Origin: Bromus sterilis
Taxonomy: Eukaryota; Streptophyta; Magnoliopsida; Poales; Poaceae
Assembly: GCA_950022295.1 (NCBI GenBank)
Contig: OX465600.1
Coordinates: 22,605,282-22,669,281, forward strand
Direction of reading: 5' to 3'
DNA length: 64,000 bases
The position numbers were made by a program, and so were the translations under genes. The notes below the pieces were generated by a model. It worked only from the letters and a program-made list of their open reading frames with translations. It did not search any database and had not been told where the DNA came from. The stretch's first letter is position 1, and each line of letters starts with the position of its first letter. This document shows positions 33,582-44,811 of the stretch, piece after piece.

Positions 33582-35924
33582 TGTACTTCTTCCTGATTAA
33601 ATCCTTGTGCTTTACTATTCAAGGATCGACCAGCTGGATGTGTTGTAGCGCGACTAGGCTTGCTCTTTCAAAGTCGATGTCTCGACCGTCAAAGTTGACA
33701 TGCATTGCGCGGCTTCCCTCGTGGTGACCACACCCATCGGTCCTGCCAAAGTGCTTGTTGACGGCTAGACCAACAGGGTTCTCGGTGTTGAGATAATTCG
33801 TGCAAAAAGAGATGCACTCTTTGGTTAGAAAGCCCTTCGCTATGATTGCATCTGGACGGGACCTGTTACGAACGTATTTTTTGATGTGCCCATTCATCCT
33901 TTCGCACGGCATCATGCTGCGCAGAAACGCAGGCCCGAGTTGGACGATATCCTCCACGACGTGGATCAGCAGATGCACCATAATGTCGAAGAACGCGGGC
34001 GGGAAATAGATCTCAAGCTCGCATAGTATGAGCACGATCTCCTCCCGTAGCCTTTTGAGTTGCATAGCGCAAATCGACTTCCGGGAGATGACGTCAAAAA
34101 AGTTGCAAAGGCCAAACAACGTTTTACAGACGTGCTCGTCCATTATCCCTCGCATCGCAACCGGGAGAATCTGCGTCATCAGCACGAAACAGTCGTGAGA
34201 TTTCATCCCGCTGAAACGCTGCTTCGCCTCGTCTAGGTATCTGCTTATCTTCCCCGCGTAGCCGTTCGGAAATTTTACTCCTATAAGGCAGTGGATAAAC
34301 CGCTTGATCTCCTCCTCGCACAGAGTGAAGCATGCCGGGGGGCAGTGATCAATACCGGTCTTCTTCTTGGTCGTCCTTTTTCGTTTGCGAGAGTTTTGCG
34401 TTTCCGTATCCTCTTCCTCCTCCGGCTCATCATCGTCGTCACTAGGGGGGTGAAGTTCCCTCCTGATGCCCATAAATTTCAAGTCATTCCTTGCTTTTGG
34501 CCCGTCCTTGGTCTTCTCCGGCATGTTGAGCAGCGTGCCAAACAAGCCCTCGCACACGTTCTTTGTGATATGCATTAGATCAAGGCTATGAGGACTGCGG
34601 AGTAGACTCCAGTATTGCAAATCCCAGAAAATAGACCTCGCTTTCCATACCCTCATCAACGGCTGAGTCTTCTTTTTTTTCTTTCCCGGCGCGGGGCACT
34701 TTTTCCAAGTTTTCAGCAAGTTGTCGATTTCTTTGCCGCTCCTTCGAGCTGGGGGTGCTCGGAGCTCCTCGCTTCCATCGAACAGATGTCCCTGTTTTCT
34801 CCACGCGTGTTTCTTGGGAAGCCACCTCCGAGACCCCTGGAACACGGTTTTTGAAGATCCGGGATCTTTTGGTAGCTGGCGGTACGTTGTATTAGCCATG
34901 CACCTAACGCATGCACAGAATCCTTGGACCACCTTCCCTGAGAAATATCCGTATCCGAGATAGTCGTGCACCGTCGTGATCACCGCAGCTTTCATTGGGA
35001 AATATTCTTTTTCCGCGGCGTCCCACGTATTGACTCCGTCTTTCCATAATGTTTCTAGCTCCTCTTTCAACAGCTGCAGATATAGATTGAGGTGAGTACC
35101 TGGTTGTTTCGGCCCATGAACTAGCATACACATTGTTATGTACTTTTTCTTCATGCACTTCCAGAGGGGGAAGGTTGTATATGCATACAAACACGGGCCA
35201 GGTACTGTGTGTGCTGCTCTGGCCGCCAAACGGATTGACTCCATCGGCGCTCACACCAATCCTGAGGTTCCTTGGTTCTTTCCCAAAATCTGGGTATTCG
35301 AGGTCCAACGCAGTCCATTGGCTACCATCTGAAGGGTGCCTCAGCATGTCCTCCTTTTCCGGATCCGGGTTCGGGTCATCCTCTTTTAGCTTCTTTCTAT
35401 CCGCGTGCCAGGTCATGAGCTTTGCTTCCTCGGGATCTACGAAATACCTCTGCAGACGAGGAGTGATCGGAAAGTACCATACCACTTTTCTAGGAACTTT
35501 CTTCCCTCTCTTGTATCGACTAACACCGCACACCGAACATGTGGTTTTATCTTCGTCCTCACCCCGATAGATCATGCAATCATTTATGCAGACGTGGTAT
35601 TTAACGTGCGGAAGATCGAGAGGGCAAAGGACTTTCTTGGCCTCAGCGATACTAGTTGGGCACGTGTTGCCCTTCGGAAGACGATTGTGCCAGAATGCCA
35701 TGTTATCATCGAAGCTTTCGTCGGTCCATTTGTGTTTTGCCTTCATCTCCATAGCCCCAAGTGTTACATTCAAGCGGGTATCCCCGTCGTTGCATCCTTC
35801 GTACAACTTCGTAATCGTGTCTTTCTTGAGTTGCGCCATCTTGGCTTTCTCTCTAGCTGCACCTCTTGCGTTCAACGCCTCTTTGACAAGCAGCTCTTGA
35901 ACATGAGGGTCCCGCACCCAACTT

Positions 35925-36000
35925 GAATCATCATGTCCGACATCTTGATCTTCATGTCCGGCATCTTGATCTTCATGTCCGGCATCTTGATCTACATGAT
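35925..36000 (-). repeat. Short in-frame tandem repeat in the CACTA transposase
   Basis: Three or four units of CATGTCCGGCATCTTGATCT on the plus strand, encoding repeats like DQDAGHE on the minus strand, between the N-terminal and core parts of the transposase. Confidence 0.75.
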
Positions 36001-36492
36001 CCGCTTCGGCATCTTCTTCATGATCATGTACGGGATGCTCTTCGTCATCTCGCCCGCCGCTGTTTTCTGGTTTCCCTTCCTCATTTACTGGTGGACGTCC
36101 TCCTCCTCACCAGCTTCATCACTTATCCATCGTGTGTAGCCATCCATCAAACCATTACGCTTCAGGTGTCTTTGCAATATTCCAGAATCAGGCTCGGTCA
36201 CGCACTCCAGTTTGCATCTCCGACACGGACATCTTATATCCGACCTATTATTCCTTAGCATGTCGTTTGTCGCACATTGCATCCACCTAGCCACGGTGAT
36301 ATCGCTCAGCATCTCGCGGACCATGGTCGATCACCTGCGTGCACGGAGAGAGCAACACAATTATATATCACAGTCGTCGCCGGAAAAATTTGGCATGACC
36401 TTCCCTAATAATGCATGGGAGCATGCGGAGAGTGCGCTAGAAATTTGCCGAAACGGAAATGAATCGACATTTCGGCAAAACATTTGCCACTC

Positions 36493-36603
36493 AAGATACA
36501 CATATACATCAAACCACCATAAGCTTCACATATACATCAAACCACCACAAGCTTCACATATACATCAAACCCAAGCTTCACATATACAACAAACCCCAAG
36601 CTA
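36493..36603. repeat. Tandem repeat upstream of the CACTA transposase
   Basis: Four diverging copies of a unit of about 31 bp with CTTCACATATACATCAAACC, in the promoter or leader side of the inner CACTA gene. Confidence 0.75.
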
Positions 36604-36844
36604 ATAAAGGCAAGTATATGGGTCATAAATGGAACAAAAGAGTTTGGGAGGAGTTCCACTTACTTCAATATGAAACAAAATAGATGTAATGCCAAGTATC
36701 GATGGATAAATGGAAGAAATGAGGTGGGAAGGAGGAGAAAACCGAATAGATCTAGGGTGAGAAGAGTGGATCTAGTTTGAGAATTGTGTGGAGTGAATGA
36801 GAGGTGGTAGGTGGGGTGGAGTAGATAAGGGCAGCTCTAGGCAC

Positions 36845-37150
36845 TTAGTGGCGCATATATAAAGTCAGTGGTGGCGCATTGGTGAAATGCGCCACCCCTA
36901 AGCTCTTATGGGTGACGCATTAGGTAAATGCGCCACCCCTAAGGACCTTATGGGTGGCGCATTACCCATAAGGTTCTTAGGGGTGGCGCATATTACTAGA
37001 TGCGCCACGTATAAGATCATCTAGGCTGGCCCACTCTTAGGGGTGGCGCACTGGAAAATAATGCGCCACCCATAAGGTCGGGTGGCGCATTATTTTCCAG
37101 TGCGCCACCCCTAACAGATGGTGACGCATGACTTTCTATATGCGCCACTA
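36845..37150. repeat. Right subterminal repeats of the inner CACTA element
   Basis: A dozen or so copies of TGGCGCA / TGCGCCA in both orientations, several arranged as long palindromes such as the pair around 37045-37110. Confidence 0.85.
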
Positions 37151-37659
37151 ATAAGCTTTCCATGTATAGCTATTTCCCTAGTAGTGCATGTTAGCGTTAG
37201 TTTGCGATACAGTTTTTCCATGTAGCAGCTAGAGAGCACATGGTAGAACTTAACGTTTCAGAAGAGTTGGGATTTGTGGTGTTGGTTGCCCTAAATTGTT
37301 TTGAATATTGTTTTATCGATGTTAATTCCACTTTGTAGTACTATGAGTGTCTGATCATGTTTTGTTACCTATGAGTTTTCATGATCATAATGTGTTATTG
37401 ATGTGCGAATGCAATATTTTTTTTATAATATTTTTTATTTAAAAAATGTATACTCGTGACGGGCAAACTGCCAAACTAGCAAATTATCTATCGGCGGCAA
37501 TGAGGAAGAAGCACTATCATGAAAACTAACTCGTGAATAGATACTAGCGACGGGCGCCTCCCTGTCACTGGTACCAGTGACGAGTTACCAGTGACGACGC
37601 TTTGCCCGTCACTAGTGGGCCTTTTACGCCCGTCACTAGTAGGCTATTCTGTAGTAGTC

Positions 37660-38280
37660 GTGGGGGTGCAATATTTATTTATTTATGCACATGTTTTGAG
37701 ATTGTTTCGGTTTGTTTTTTATATTAAAAATAACTAGATTTTTGTGTTTTTTTGGTACTCTTTCTTTGGTTTCCTGGTGTGCTTTACAATGAAGCACAAT
37801 TCTGCTTCCCCAAAATTAAAAAAGATAACTGTGCTTCGACCTTCCTCTCAAAAGCGAAAAACATAGTCGTGCTTTCCCAAGAAATATAACCGTGCTTTCA
37901 AAGAAAAAGAACAATGCAATTATGCTTTTGAAATTTTGGTATTTTTATAATTTTTCGTTTTATCATTTTATTTTAAAGTTTATCCAGATCTATTGACATA
38001 AGGTATAGTTTCAAAAATCTAGACGTAGAAACATAACACTAAAAATGATTCGTGATTTAAACGCATAGTTGAAGAGAACAATGCTTAACAAATAAACCTT
38101 TGAAAAGACACGATTTTTTTGGATCTCAACAAATATAGGACGTTTGCAGTGTACCGTAATGGCGTAATCCAGTGATCTCGAAATTTAAACCATTTTTCAC
38201 GGCATTAGTTAGTTTATTAAAAAAAATTGGTTTAGGCTACTGAGGAGGTCACGTGGATTACTATTTTTTTTTAGGGGTCG
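37660..38280. other. Intergenic stretch with a diverged minisatellite
   Basis: AT-rich. From about 37793 to 37940 four irregular units carry a phrase like ATAACTGTGCTTC (CATAGTCGTGCTTTC, ATAACCGTGCTTTC, GCAATTATGCTTTTG), a pattern common in grass intergenic DNA. No gene seen. Confidence 0.45.
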
Positions 38281-38339
38281 TGGGTTATTAATGGGCTAGC
38301 CCGTTTGAGAGGAGGGTCTTTGTTGGGCCAGAGTAGAGG

Positions 38340-39130
38340 CCCACGGCGTGGTCAGAAAGCTGGTCACCATTTCTCAGAAGAAAAAGGAACTCGCTTCCCC
38401 TAAAAAAAAGGAACTCGCTGGCCGACGCTTCCCGGGGGTCGCCCTCTCTCCAGATCTCCGGCGGCATTCCTTGGACCCGGCGCCAGACCTCCGGGGAGCT
38501 CCGAGACGGATCTCCCGAACTACGACGGTCGGGCAGCGCGGGCTCCGTCGGCGGCGCTGAGGAACCCGGGAGCGCGCCCTGGTCTGCGACCCTCAACGGT
38601 ATGCGTTCTGCTCACCCTGCTGAGAAGGAATTCCACCCTCTGTTCCCCTTAAGCTGGCCACTAGTTTGAACATCTCTGCTACATTTACCCTCCCCATTTC
38701 ATATCAAATGTTTGATTCAGGCAGAATAAATACTGTAGTATGAATCACATGGCTAATATTGATAGAATGCTCTCATCGATTTGGTGTGCCTACTTCAGAA
38801 TTTTTTCTTGTTCAATGGCCTGTATAAACTTGTATTCCGATTGGTGATGCTAAAGAAACAAGTATTTTCTGGTTCATTTCTTGTTTTTGTTTTGTGGTTT
38901 GAAATGTTATTTATGTCAGTGCAGGGATAACTCGGCGCACTCCAGATTTTGTTTGCATGTACTCAGAGGTGAAATAGAAGTACTACTCCCAGTACTCTGG
39001 CTTTGGGGGGGAAGAAGCTACTTCTGTATGCTCTTCTCAGACTGGATAATTAGCATGTTCCAGAAACAAGACATACAAACTGTCAGCTCTGTCCCATGAA
39101 TAATGACAGATGCACAATCTTGCGTTTAGG
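38340..39130 (+). other. Possible orphan leader exons of a plus-strand transcript
   Basis: A GC-rich island (about 38380-38598) ends in CTCAACG followed by GTATGCG, a good splice donor. Downstream, GTCAGTGCAG at about 38924 could be an acceptor, and TTGCGTTTAG before GTAAGTTTG (about 39130) another donor. The layout resembles the 5' leader of a grass gene, but no coding exon follows before the convergent kinase-vWA gene. Could be a truncated gene or a non-coding RNA. No transcript evidence is available. Confidence 0.25.
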
Positions 39131-39512
39131 TAAGTTTGTCGATTATATATGTTTATCTTTTGCTATGTCACAACATTATATCAACTGCATTTGTTCTGCA
39201 TTTGCTTTTCATGTACAAATGATGTAGTAGCTTCAGTTTTGCTTGTTTCTAGACTTCTAGAGTACTCTTCAAGTGTTATCAGAACTCAGAAATACTGTTA
39301 CTAGTGCCTCATCGATTTTTTTTCTAACTCATTTGCTATCAAGTTCTCATATAGTGATATGTCGGTTACCTGAGTTATTTTTTACATGAGCAACCACGGC
39401 TATCAGAACTTAATTTAGCACCTCAAGATATGGTAACCGCTAGTTAGCGTGACTACTTAACCCTCCATGTCCAAGCGATCAGTGTCCTCTTCAGTCTTCA
39501 CTGCTGATAGCA

Positions 39513-42500
39513 TTAATTAATCGTAAGATCAGCAACCTCCTCCTTAACGTCGTCATCTACCGCCGATGGCAGCGTAGTTGTCGGCTCGTTGAGGAATTTA
39601 CTGGCTTGCTCCAGGTACTTGTCCATGCGTGGCGTGGCGAAGAGCCGCATATTCTCAATGTCCCCGCCCCTTGCTGCGAAACGTTGCTGGCTGTGTGAAG
39701 ACTCGGACGACAGCGCGTAGGGGTGGCCCTGCTTCTTGTAGGTTTCTGGTGTTTCTAATAGCTCGAAGAGCTCCTGCAGCTCGGTTCTGAGGAGCGGATT
39801 TGAGCGTTCCACCAGCATGTTCTGGGCCTCCACTAGCTTGTGCTGGGCTTCGAGCAGCATGTTGTTGTCCGCCATGATTCTCGCTTCCTTGATCATCTCC
39901 GCCATATGAAGACGGGCCTCCTCCATTTGTAACTCTGCCATGGCCGACTTGTCATCCTCCTCTCCCTCTAAGATCTCTGCGCCAGCACTGCGCCACACAG
40001 TCAGCGTCTCAGGAGGAGGTGCATCACAATGCGGCATTGTCCTCCAAGAAGAGCTGCATTTTCATCACAATTATGTCAATTAAACCAGGACAATTAAGAT
40101 TATGATGGATGATGCATTCGATTTGATGGTTGATATGATACCTGTTGTATGAGTATGAGACCTTGAGGATCTCGGTGCTGCACGCGGTGGCAACTGCAGG
40201 GAGCTGGAGTTCGACAATGATGTTCCGCACTTCCCTGCTATAGAGGTCGCCAAGGCTGACAGTGACCGAGCTGCCTGCATTATGGAAGGTGGTCTGTGGG
40301 TAGCTCCCAGCAGTCACCTTCACTATCCTTGACTCGTGTTCATTGGTTGCAATCGTCAGCTTGAGATCCTGAACGGTGACAGTAAGCAGGCCGGCGAGGC
40401 ACTGGGAGAAAGCCATGGTCAGGCCGCCACCGCCAATGTCCTGGTCCTGTATGTGGGAGAAAGTCCCTCCCATGCTGTTAACCGAGACAGCATTGAGTAC
40501 CTTAGGGTCACTGTCTGCACCGAAACCAAATGTATAGACGGGCACATTGCTGGCATTGACTTGAGTAATGTCGCCTGTGGTCTGCTGACCGTCGGACATG
40601 AGCATGATGCCGGTGACACGGCCGCTGCCCAACTCCTTGCTGCGGTTGGTGAGGACCTTGAGCCCGGTCACGAGGCCGTCCATCATGTTGGTGCCGCCGC
40701 GGTGGCGGGGCACAAGCTTGTTGATGAGCTTCTGCAACTCACGCTGTGAGGCCGTGGTGATCTGCTGCAGCGGGCAGAGCATCCTGGCGGAGTTGGAGAA
40801 TGTGACGATGGAGAGGCGGTCCATGGGGCTTAGCTTCTGTATGACAAACCCCAAGGCGGTCTTCAGCTGGTCTATCTTCTCACCGTGCATGCTTCTGCTG
40901 ATGTCCACGATGGCCACCAGGTCCAGGCCTGGACGGGCACTGGTGTAGTCGCCGCCGGTGAGCTCCAGCATCACTTGTTTGTTACACTGCTTCAAATGAG
41001 TCATTTTGTTCATCTTGATTGCCAGCTGCACGTTGCCCGGTTCGATCAACGTCAAAGTAGGCCTTGTCCCTGTATGCCGCCATTGGAAATCAACGCAGCC
41101 ATTACACAAGTGTGTTATTTTCCTGTCTCGTTATCCATTAGTAGTTATTTTTCTCATCGATAACTGAGTTAAGCAAACTCTAGCTTGAGCTAATCAATAT
41201 GAACTCTACCTAGCACCTTGCAGTTTAAGTTGATCTTGTGAACTTGTACAAGTGTGTGTGCAGCTCTGGATGTCTATGCCCAATGAGATGACACAAATAC
41301 AGTAGTTTAGAGACTCGAGATGGTGATAATGTGGTATACATGGTGCACTCCAGTCGTTTTATTACTCTTCCTGTTTTATTCTCTTGAGACAATTACACTT
41401 TCGTATTTTAGTTGCATGGCAAAGCCTGATGGTAAAAATGTCATAATTGATTCAAATTTTGAGTGACATCAATAATGTATCAAAACTTTTTTGTTGACAT
41501 GCCATGCAAAACTAGAATTAGCTAATAGATGCATACTTACTTTCGTATTTGGGTGCATGGCAAAGCCCGATGGTAAAAATATATGTCATAATTGATTCAA
41601 ATTTTGAGTGACATCAATAATGTATCAAAACATTTTTGTTGACATGTCATGCAAACCTAGAATTAGCTAACAGATGCATACTTACATGAGCTTGCGCATT
41701 GTATCTTGGCATGCTTGCTTATGAAGTCGATGACCTACAAACACAGAATTTTATGTTTCTTTATATAAATTTATTTATTGCAAGGACATTTCCACACTTG
41801 TGAATCTAAATAGGACTCTAAAATTATACCTGGTCTCTAGGTGAACTCTTGGCAGTATCTATAGCACCGGTGAGCTCCAGTATCAGCTTTTTGTTACACT
41901 GCCTCAGTCGAGTCATTTTGTTCTTGATCGCCAGCTTCACGCTCCCAGGTTCGATTGATGTCAAAGTAGGCCTCGTACCTGTATGCCGCAATTCCAAATT
42001 AACAGACCCATTTCACAAGTGTGTTTGCTTATTATTTCATTATTCACTAGTAGCTAGTTTTCTCGCCGATAACTGAGTTAAGCAAACACTAGCATGACCT
42101 AATCAATCTGAATTCTACCTAGCACCTTCCATTTTAACTTAATCTTCTATGTATATACAGGTTTATGTGCATCTGCAGATGTAATATGCCCATTGAGACA
42201 ACACAAGTGCAGTAGTTTATAGACACTATGAATGAAGTGATAGTGTGATATCTATGGTGCACTCTGGTCGCTTTATTACTCCTTTATTTTTATGAAACGT
42301 TTATATTTTCATAATTTCAGTTGCATGGCAAAGCCAGATGGTAAATTATGTCTAATTCTTATTCTGGGTGACATCAATGATAAATGTATCAGAACTATTT
42401 TTTTTACATGCCATGCATCACTGGAATTAGCTCACAGATGCATACTTACATGAGCTTGCATATTGTATGCTGGCCTGCTTGCTTCCAAAGTCGCTGACCT

Positions 42501-44177
42501 ACAAACACAACATTTTCTGGATTGTATATAAAGTTCTTGTTTGTAAGGACCTTTTCCCCAATTGTGAATCTAAAATAGCACTCTGGAATTATACCTGGCC
42601 TCTAGGTGAACTCTTATTAGTATCTACCATGTTCAGTTGCTCAACAATCTCAGCTATAGTAGGTCTTTTACCTCGGTCAGACTCCACACATCTTAACGCT
42701 ATCTCGATGCATGTTTTGACTTCCTGTGATGTACGCCGAAACATTGTTGTTGCCTGCAGCCTTTTGACCCAGTTTCCATGTACCTGCAAAACACAATGCA
42801 GAAAAGTGCTATGCAGTCACTTTCACAGAATTAAGACACCCCACATAACATCTGTAAAATGATGAATTCTAATGGTGTAACTGGGGAGTTTTCGTTCTTA
42901 CGAGCTCAATAAACTCTTGGGCAGACATGTCTGCACATTTGAAGTAGCCTTTAGGCCCTGCCGTTATTTGTAAAATTATAACACCCAAGCTGAATACATC
43001 AAACTTTGGTGTGATTTGTTGTTTATCGATGTATTCTGGTGGCATGTATCCACTGCATGGTAGTACGAAAGATAGTTACTTTTATCGAAGGTCGTTAAAA
43101 GAAATTGTTTACTTCTCAGGAGGTTCCAACTTACCGTGTTCCTATACATGTTTGCGTAACACAGGTTTGTGTTGAACCAAGGAGTCTTGACAGACCAAAA
43201 TCTCCAATTTTTGGTGTCATATCTTTATCTAGCAATATGTTAGCAGGTTTCAAGTCCAGATGGTAAAGAGGAAATTTTGATCCTGTATGAAGGTACCTCA
43301 AACCTTCAGAAACTCCCTTAATTATTCTGTAACGTGTGCACCAATCAAGTCCGCTGGATTCATCTGTAGAAGTAAACAAACAGTCTATTACCAAGACCAA
43401 ACTCTGGGATCGTTTTTCTTTGCATGATATATAGTTAAATATCTGAATTATATACTTGCAAATTATATGAGTACTTCTCTGTTTCTGCAGTCTATTACCA
43501 AGACCAAACTCTGGGATCGTTTTTCTTTGCATGATATATAGTTAAATGATATATAATTTTTTTGGATAAAAAAATGACATCATAGAAATTAGTGATCAAA
43601 TATGTGTTTTGGAGACCATTACAATGTCCAAAATGCAACTTCTGGAAGAGATAAATAGTGTAATTGTAGCATCATCATACCAGAAAGATGACCGTCAAGG
43701 CTTCCACCATGCAAGTATTCTAAGCAGAGAACTTTTTCGTCCACACTGGCAAAAACAAGTTTTCCATCGAACTCGGCAACTCTATTTCGTGTTTCATAGC
43801 AGTAGCCAACTAACCGTACGATATTTTTATGTTGGACCCGCATAAGGTTCATAACCTCATTCTTAAATTGCTCGTCACCAAGCCCTGGCTGGTACATAAG
43901 TTTCTTAACAGCAATCTCTTCCCCATTCTCGAGTACTCCCTGTTAAAAATAACTATTAATATGGTAAATGGGTTCTTGCAGATGAGCTAGCGCAATAGCA
44001 CCTAAGTATCATTTCAAAAGTAAAAGATGCAAGTAATAGCCATACCTTATATACTACTCCATACCCACCGCGACCAATTATGCCCTTCTTACAAAAATTA
44101 TGTGTAATTTGTTCCAACAACTGGAGTGGGAACTCCCTTGGCGTCGCACTTTCATGTTGTGACCCTTTATTCTCCAT
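39513..44177 (-). CDS. Protein kinase - von Willebrand factor A domain fusion protein
   Basis: Ten exons by GT-AG rules: 44177-44046, 43939-43681, 43363-43135, 43052-42902, 42783-42595, 42498-42450, 41978-41830, 41734-41686, 41069-40142, 40053-39513. Phases agree throughout, giving 891 aa. Kinase (about 28-320): P-loop GRGGYG (35-40), Lys56 in AVK, HLD with Asp167, DFG (185-187), PPE. It is of the receptor-like cytoplasmic type: no signal peptide, ectodomain or membrane segment. vWA (about 449-630) with a complete MIDAS: DISRS (458-462), GGT and SDG, so metal binding is likely. A C-terminal charged helix follows. Exons 6-8 repeat a linker and the vWA entry module. Kinase-vWA fusions are known among Triticeae resistance proteins (WTK6-vWA type, with two kinases). 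This copy has one. Its role in immunity is inference. Confidence 0.85.
41407..41685 (-). repeat. Tandem duplication of about 140 bp in the last-but-one large intron
   Basis: Two near-identical copies (about 41407-41540 and 41547-41685) of intron DNA containing GATTCAAATTTTGAGTGACA; a third, more diverged copy lies at 42316-42445 in the equivalent place of the upstream module. Confidence 0.8.
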
Positions 44178-44747
44178 TATATTATATATCTCCTGCAGCA
44201 AAAAAACATGTGAAACTGGATATACAACTGACAAAATAACTTCATGAAATCCAACCAACTGTTTTTTCGAGCAGTCAAGAAACATTGACAGATATAATAA
44301 GGAATGAATGAGAAGCAATTGAAAGAAAATAAGCAACTTCTCTCGCACTTGGGCCAACCTGGAGAAGTACTTCCTGCTGCAGCGGCAGGGAGAAGAAGAT
44401 GGTATGTATGTAAGTATGTCGTTTGGAGAGCTGACTAGAGGTTGCTTGCTCCTCAATGGGAAGGATATATCATATTGCTGATCCTATCCACCTCACAGTT
44501 TAATTAAGTAAATGATGCTTACTTTTCCTCTGATTATGTGATGATTAATAAACAACTGTCTTATATGCTGTTAACATTGCCTCTTTGAGATTTGGTGGGC
44601 AAATGTGAAAGTGGTACCTGCAATCTAAATCATACATTACTTTTCGGCATACTTAGTCTTCAAGATGATGCTACGTCCATCACTTTCTGCGCAACCTCAC
44701 ATAAAATAGTTCACACTGTGAATGTATATTTTATGATAAATCTAGTA
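44178..44747. promoter_or_regulatory. Upstream region of the kinase-vWA gene
   Basis: Contains the leader and probable promoter; a splice-like CTGCAG close upstream of the ATG suggests a leader intron. No clear TATA box or cis-element that I would defend. Confidence 0.35.
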
Positions 44748-44809
44748 CTCCCTCCGACCCATATTAATGGGCACACACTTAGTACAACTCTAGTACGGAT
44801 CGGAAGTAG
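44748..44809. mobile_element. Stowaway MITE, internally deleted (62 bp)
   Basis: TA (44746-44747 and 44810-44811) flanks CTCCCTCCGACCCATATTAA ... TACGGATCGGAAGTAG. Shares its arm GCACACACTTAGTACAACT with the element at 9778. Confidence 0.75.
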
Positions 44810-44811
44810 TA

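Larger units (their letters stand above)
14854..36324 (-). pseudogene. CACTA TNP2 transposase and C48 (Ulp1-like) protease region, broken
   Basis: Minus-strand segments in order: transposase-associated N-terminus with Cys-rich CPCRRCK (36324-36085); TNP2 core (35917-33619) with TRSD-like and acidic stretches, a DUF4218-type block FDIMVHLLIHVVEDI and HIQ near its end; DUF4216-type block (31383-30810); acidic linker QQEDDDLDDD (30442-30065); basic KKKGRKRKK then a protease-like C-terminus (19909-14854) with HAVYLDS and FPCVKQPAGS. Damage: one-base frameshifts near 36085 and 35180, an in-frame TGA near 33617, a solo LTR at 31454, a gypsy element at 19915 and a CACTA at 14997. Across the gypsy and 3.8 kb CACTA insertion points the frame would be continuous, so those two hits came into an open frame. 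Confidence 0.85.
14203..37186 (-). mobile_element. Inner autonomous-type CACTA element, left terminus lost
   Basis: The right terminus is intact: the complement of the last bases reads CACTACTAGGGAAATAGC (ends at 37186). Subterminal arrays of GGGTGGCGCA / TGCGCCAC are present near both ends (14210-14345 and 36845-37150). The left CACTAC terminus is missing; the repeat array begins abruptly next to outer-element sequence at about 14203. The element carries one long broken minus-strand gene region (TNP2 transposase, then C48 protease). It is interrupted by a 3.8 kb CACTA, a gypsy element and a solo LTR. Confidence 0.8.
13894..37659. mobile_element. Outer CACTA element (host of the nested complex)
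   Basis: Left end CACTAATGCAGAATAGC at 13894; right end GCTATTCTGTAGTAGTC at 37659 (last base mutated from G). The 3-bp GTG target duplication is present on both sides (13891-13893, 37660-37662). Subterminal repeats of the form GTCACTGGTACCAGTGACGGG occur in both ends. Only about 0.3 kb on the left and 0.47 kb on the right (37187-37659) belong to it, and the rest is later insertions, so it was probably a short non-autonomous element. Confidence 0.78.

Noticed and set aside
35133..35926. Plus-strand frames of 145-173 codons opposite the CACTA transposase
   Set aside because: Antisense shadows; the minus strand carries recognisable transposase domains.
36845..37150. CRISPR or satellite array
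   Set aside because: Irregular inverted and direct short motifs next to a CACTA terminus explain it.
37820..37920. Coding minisatellite
   Set aside because: Repeat units are not multiples of three and contain stops in all frames.
40336..41163. Plus-strand open frames opposite the vWA exon
   Set aside because: Antisense shadows of the well-supported kinase-vWA coding exon.
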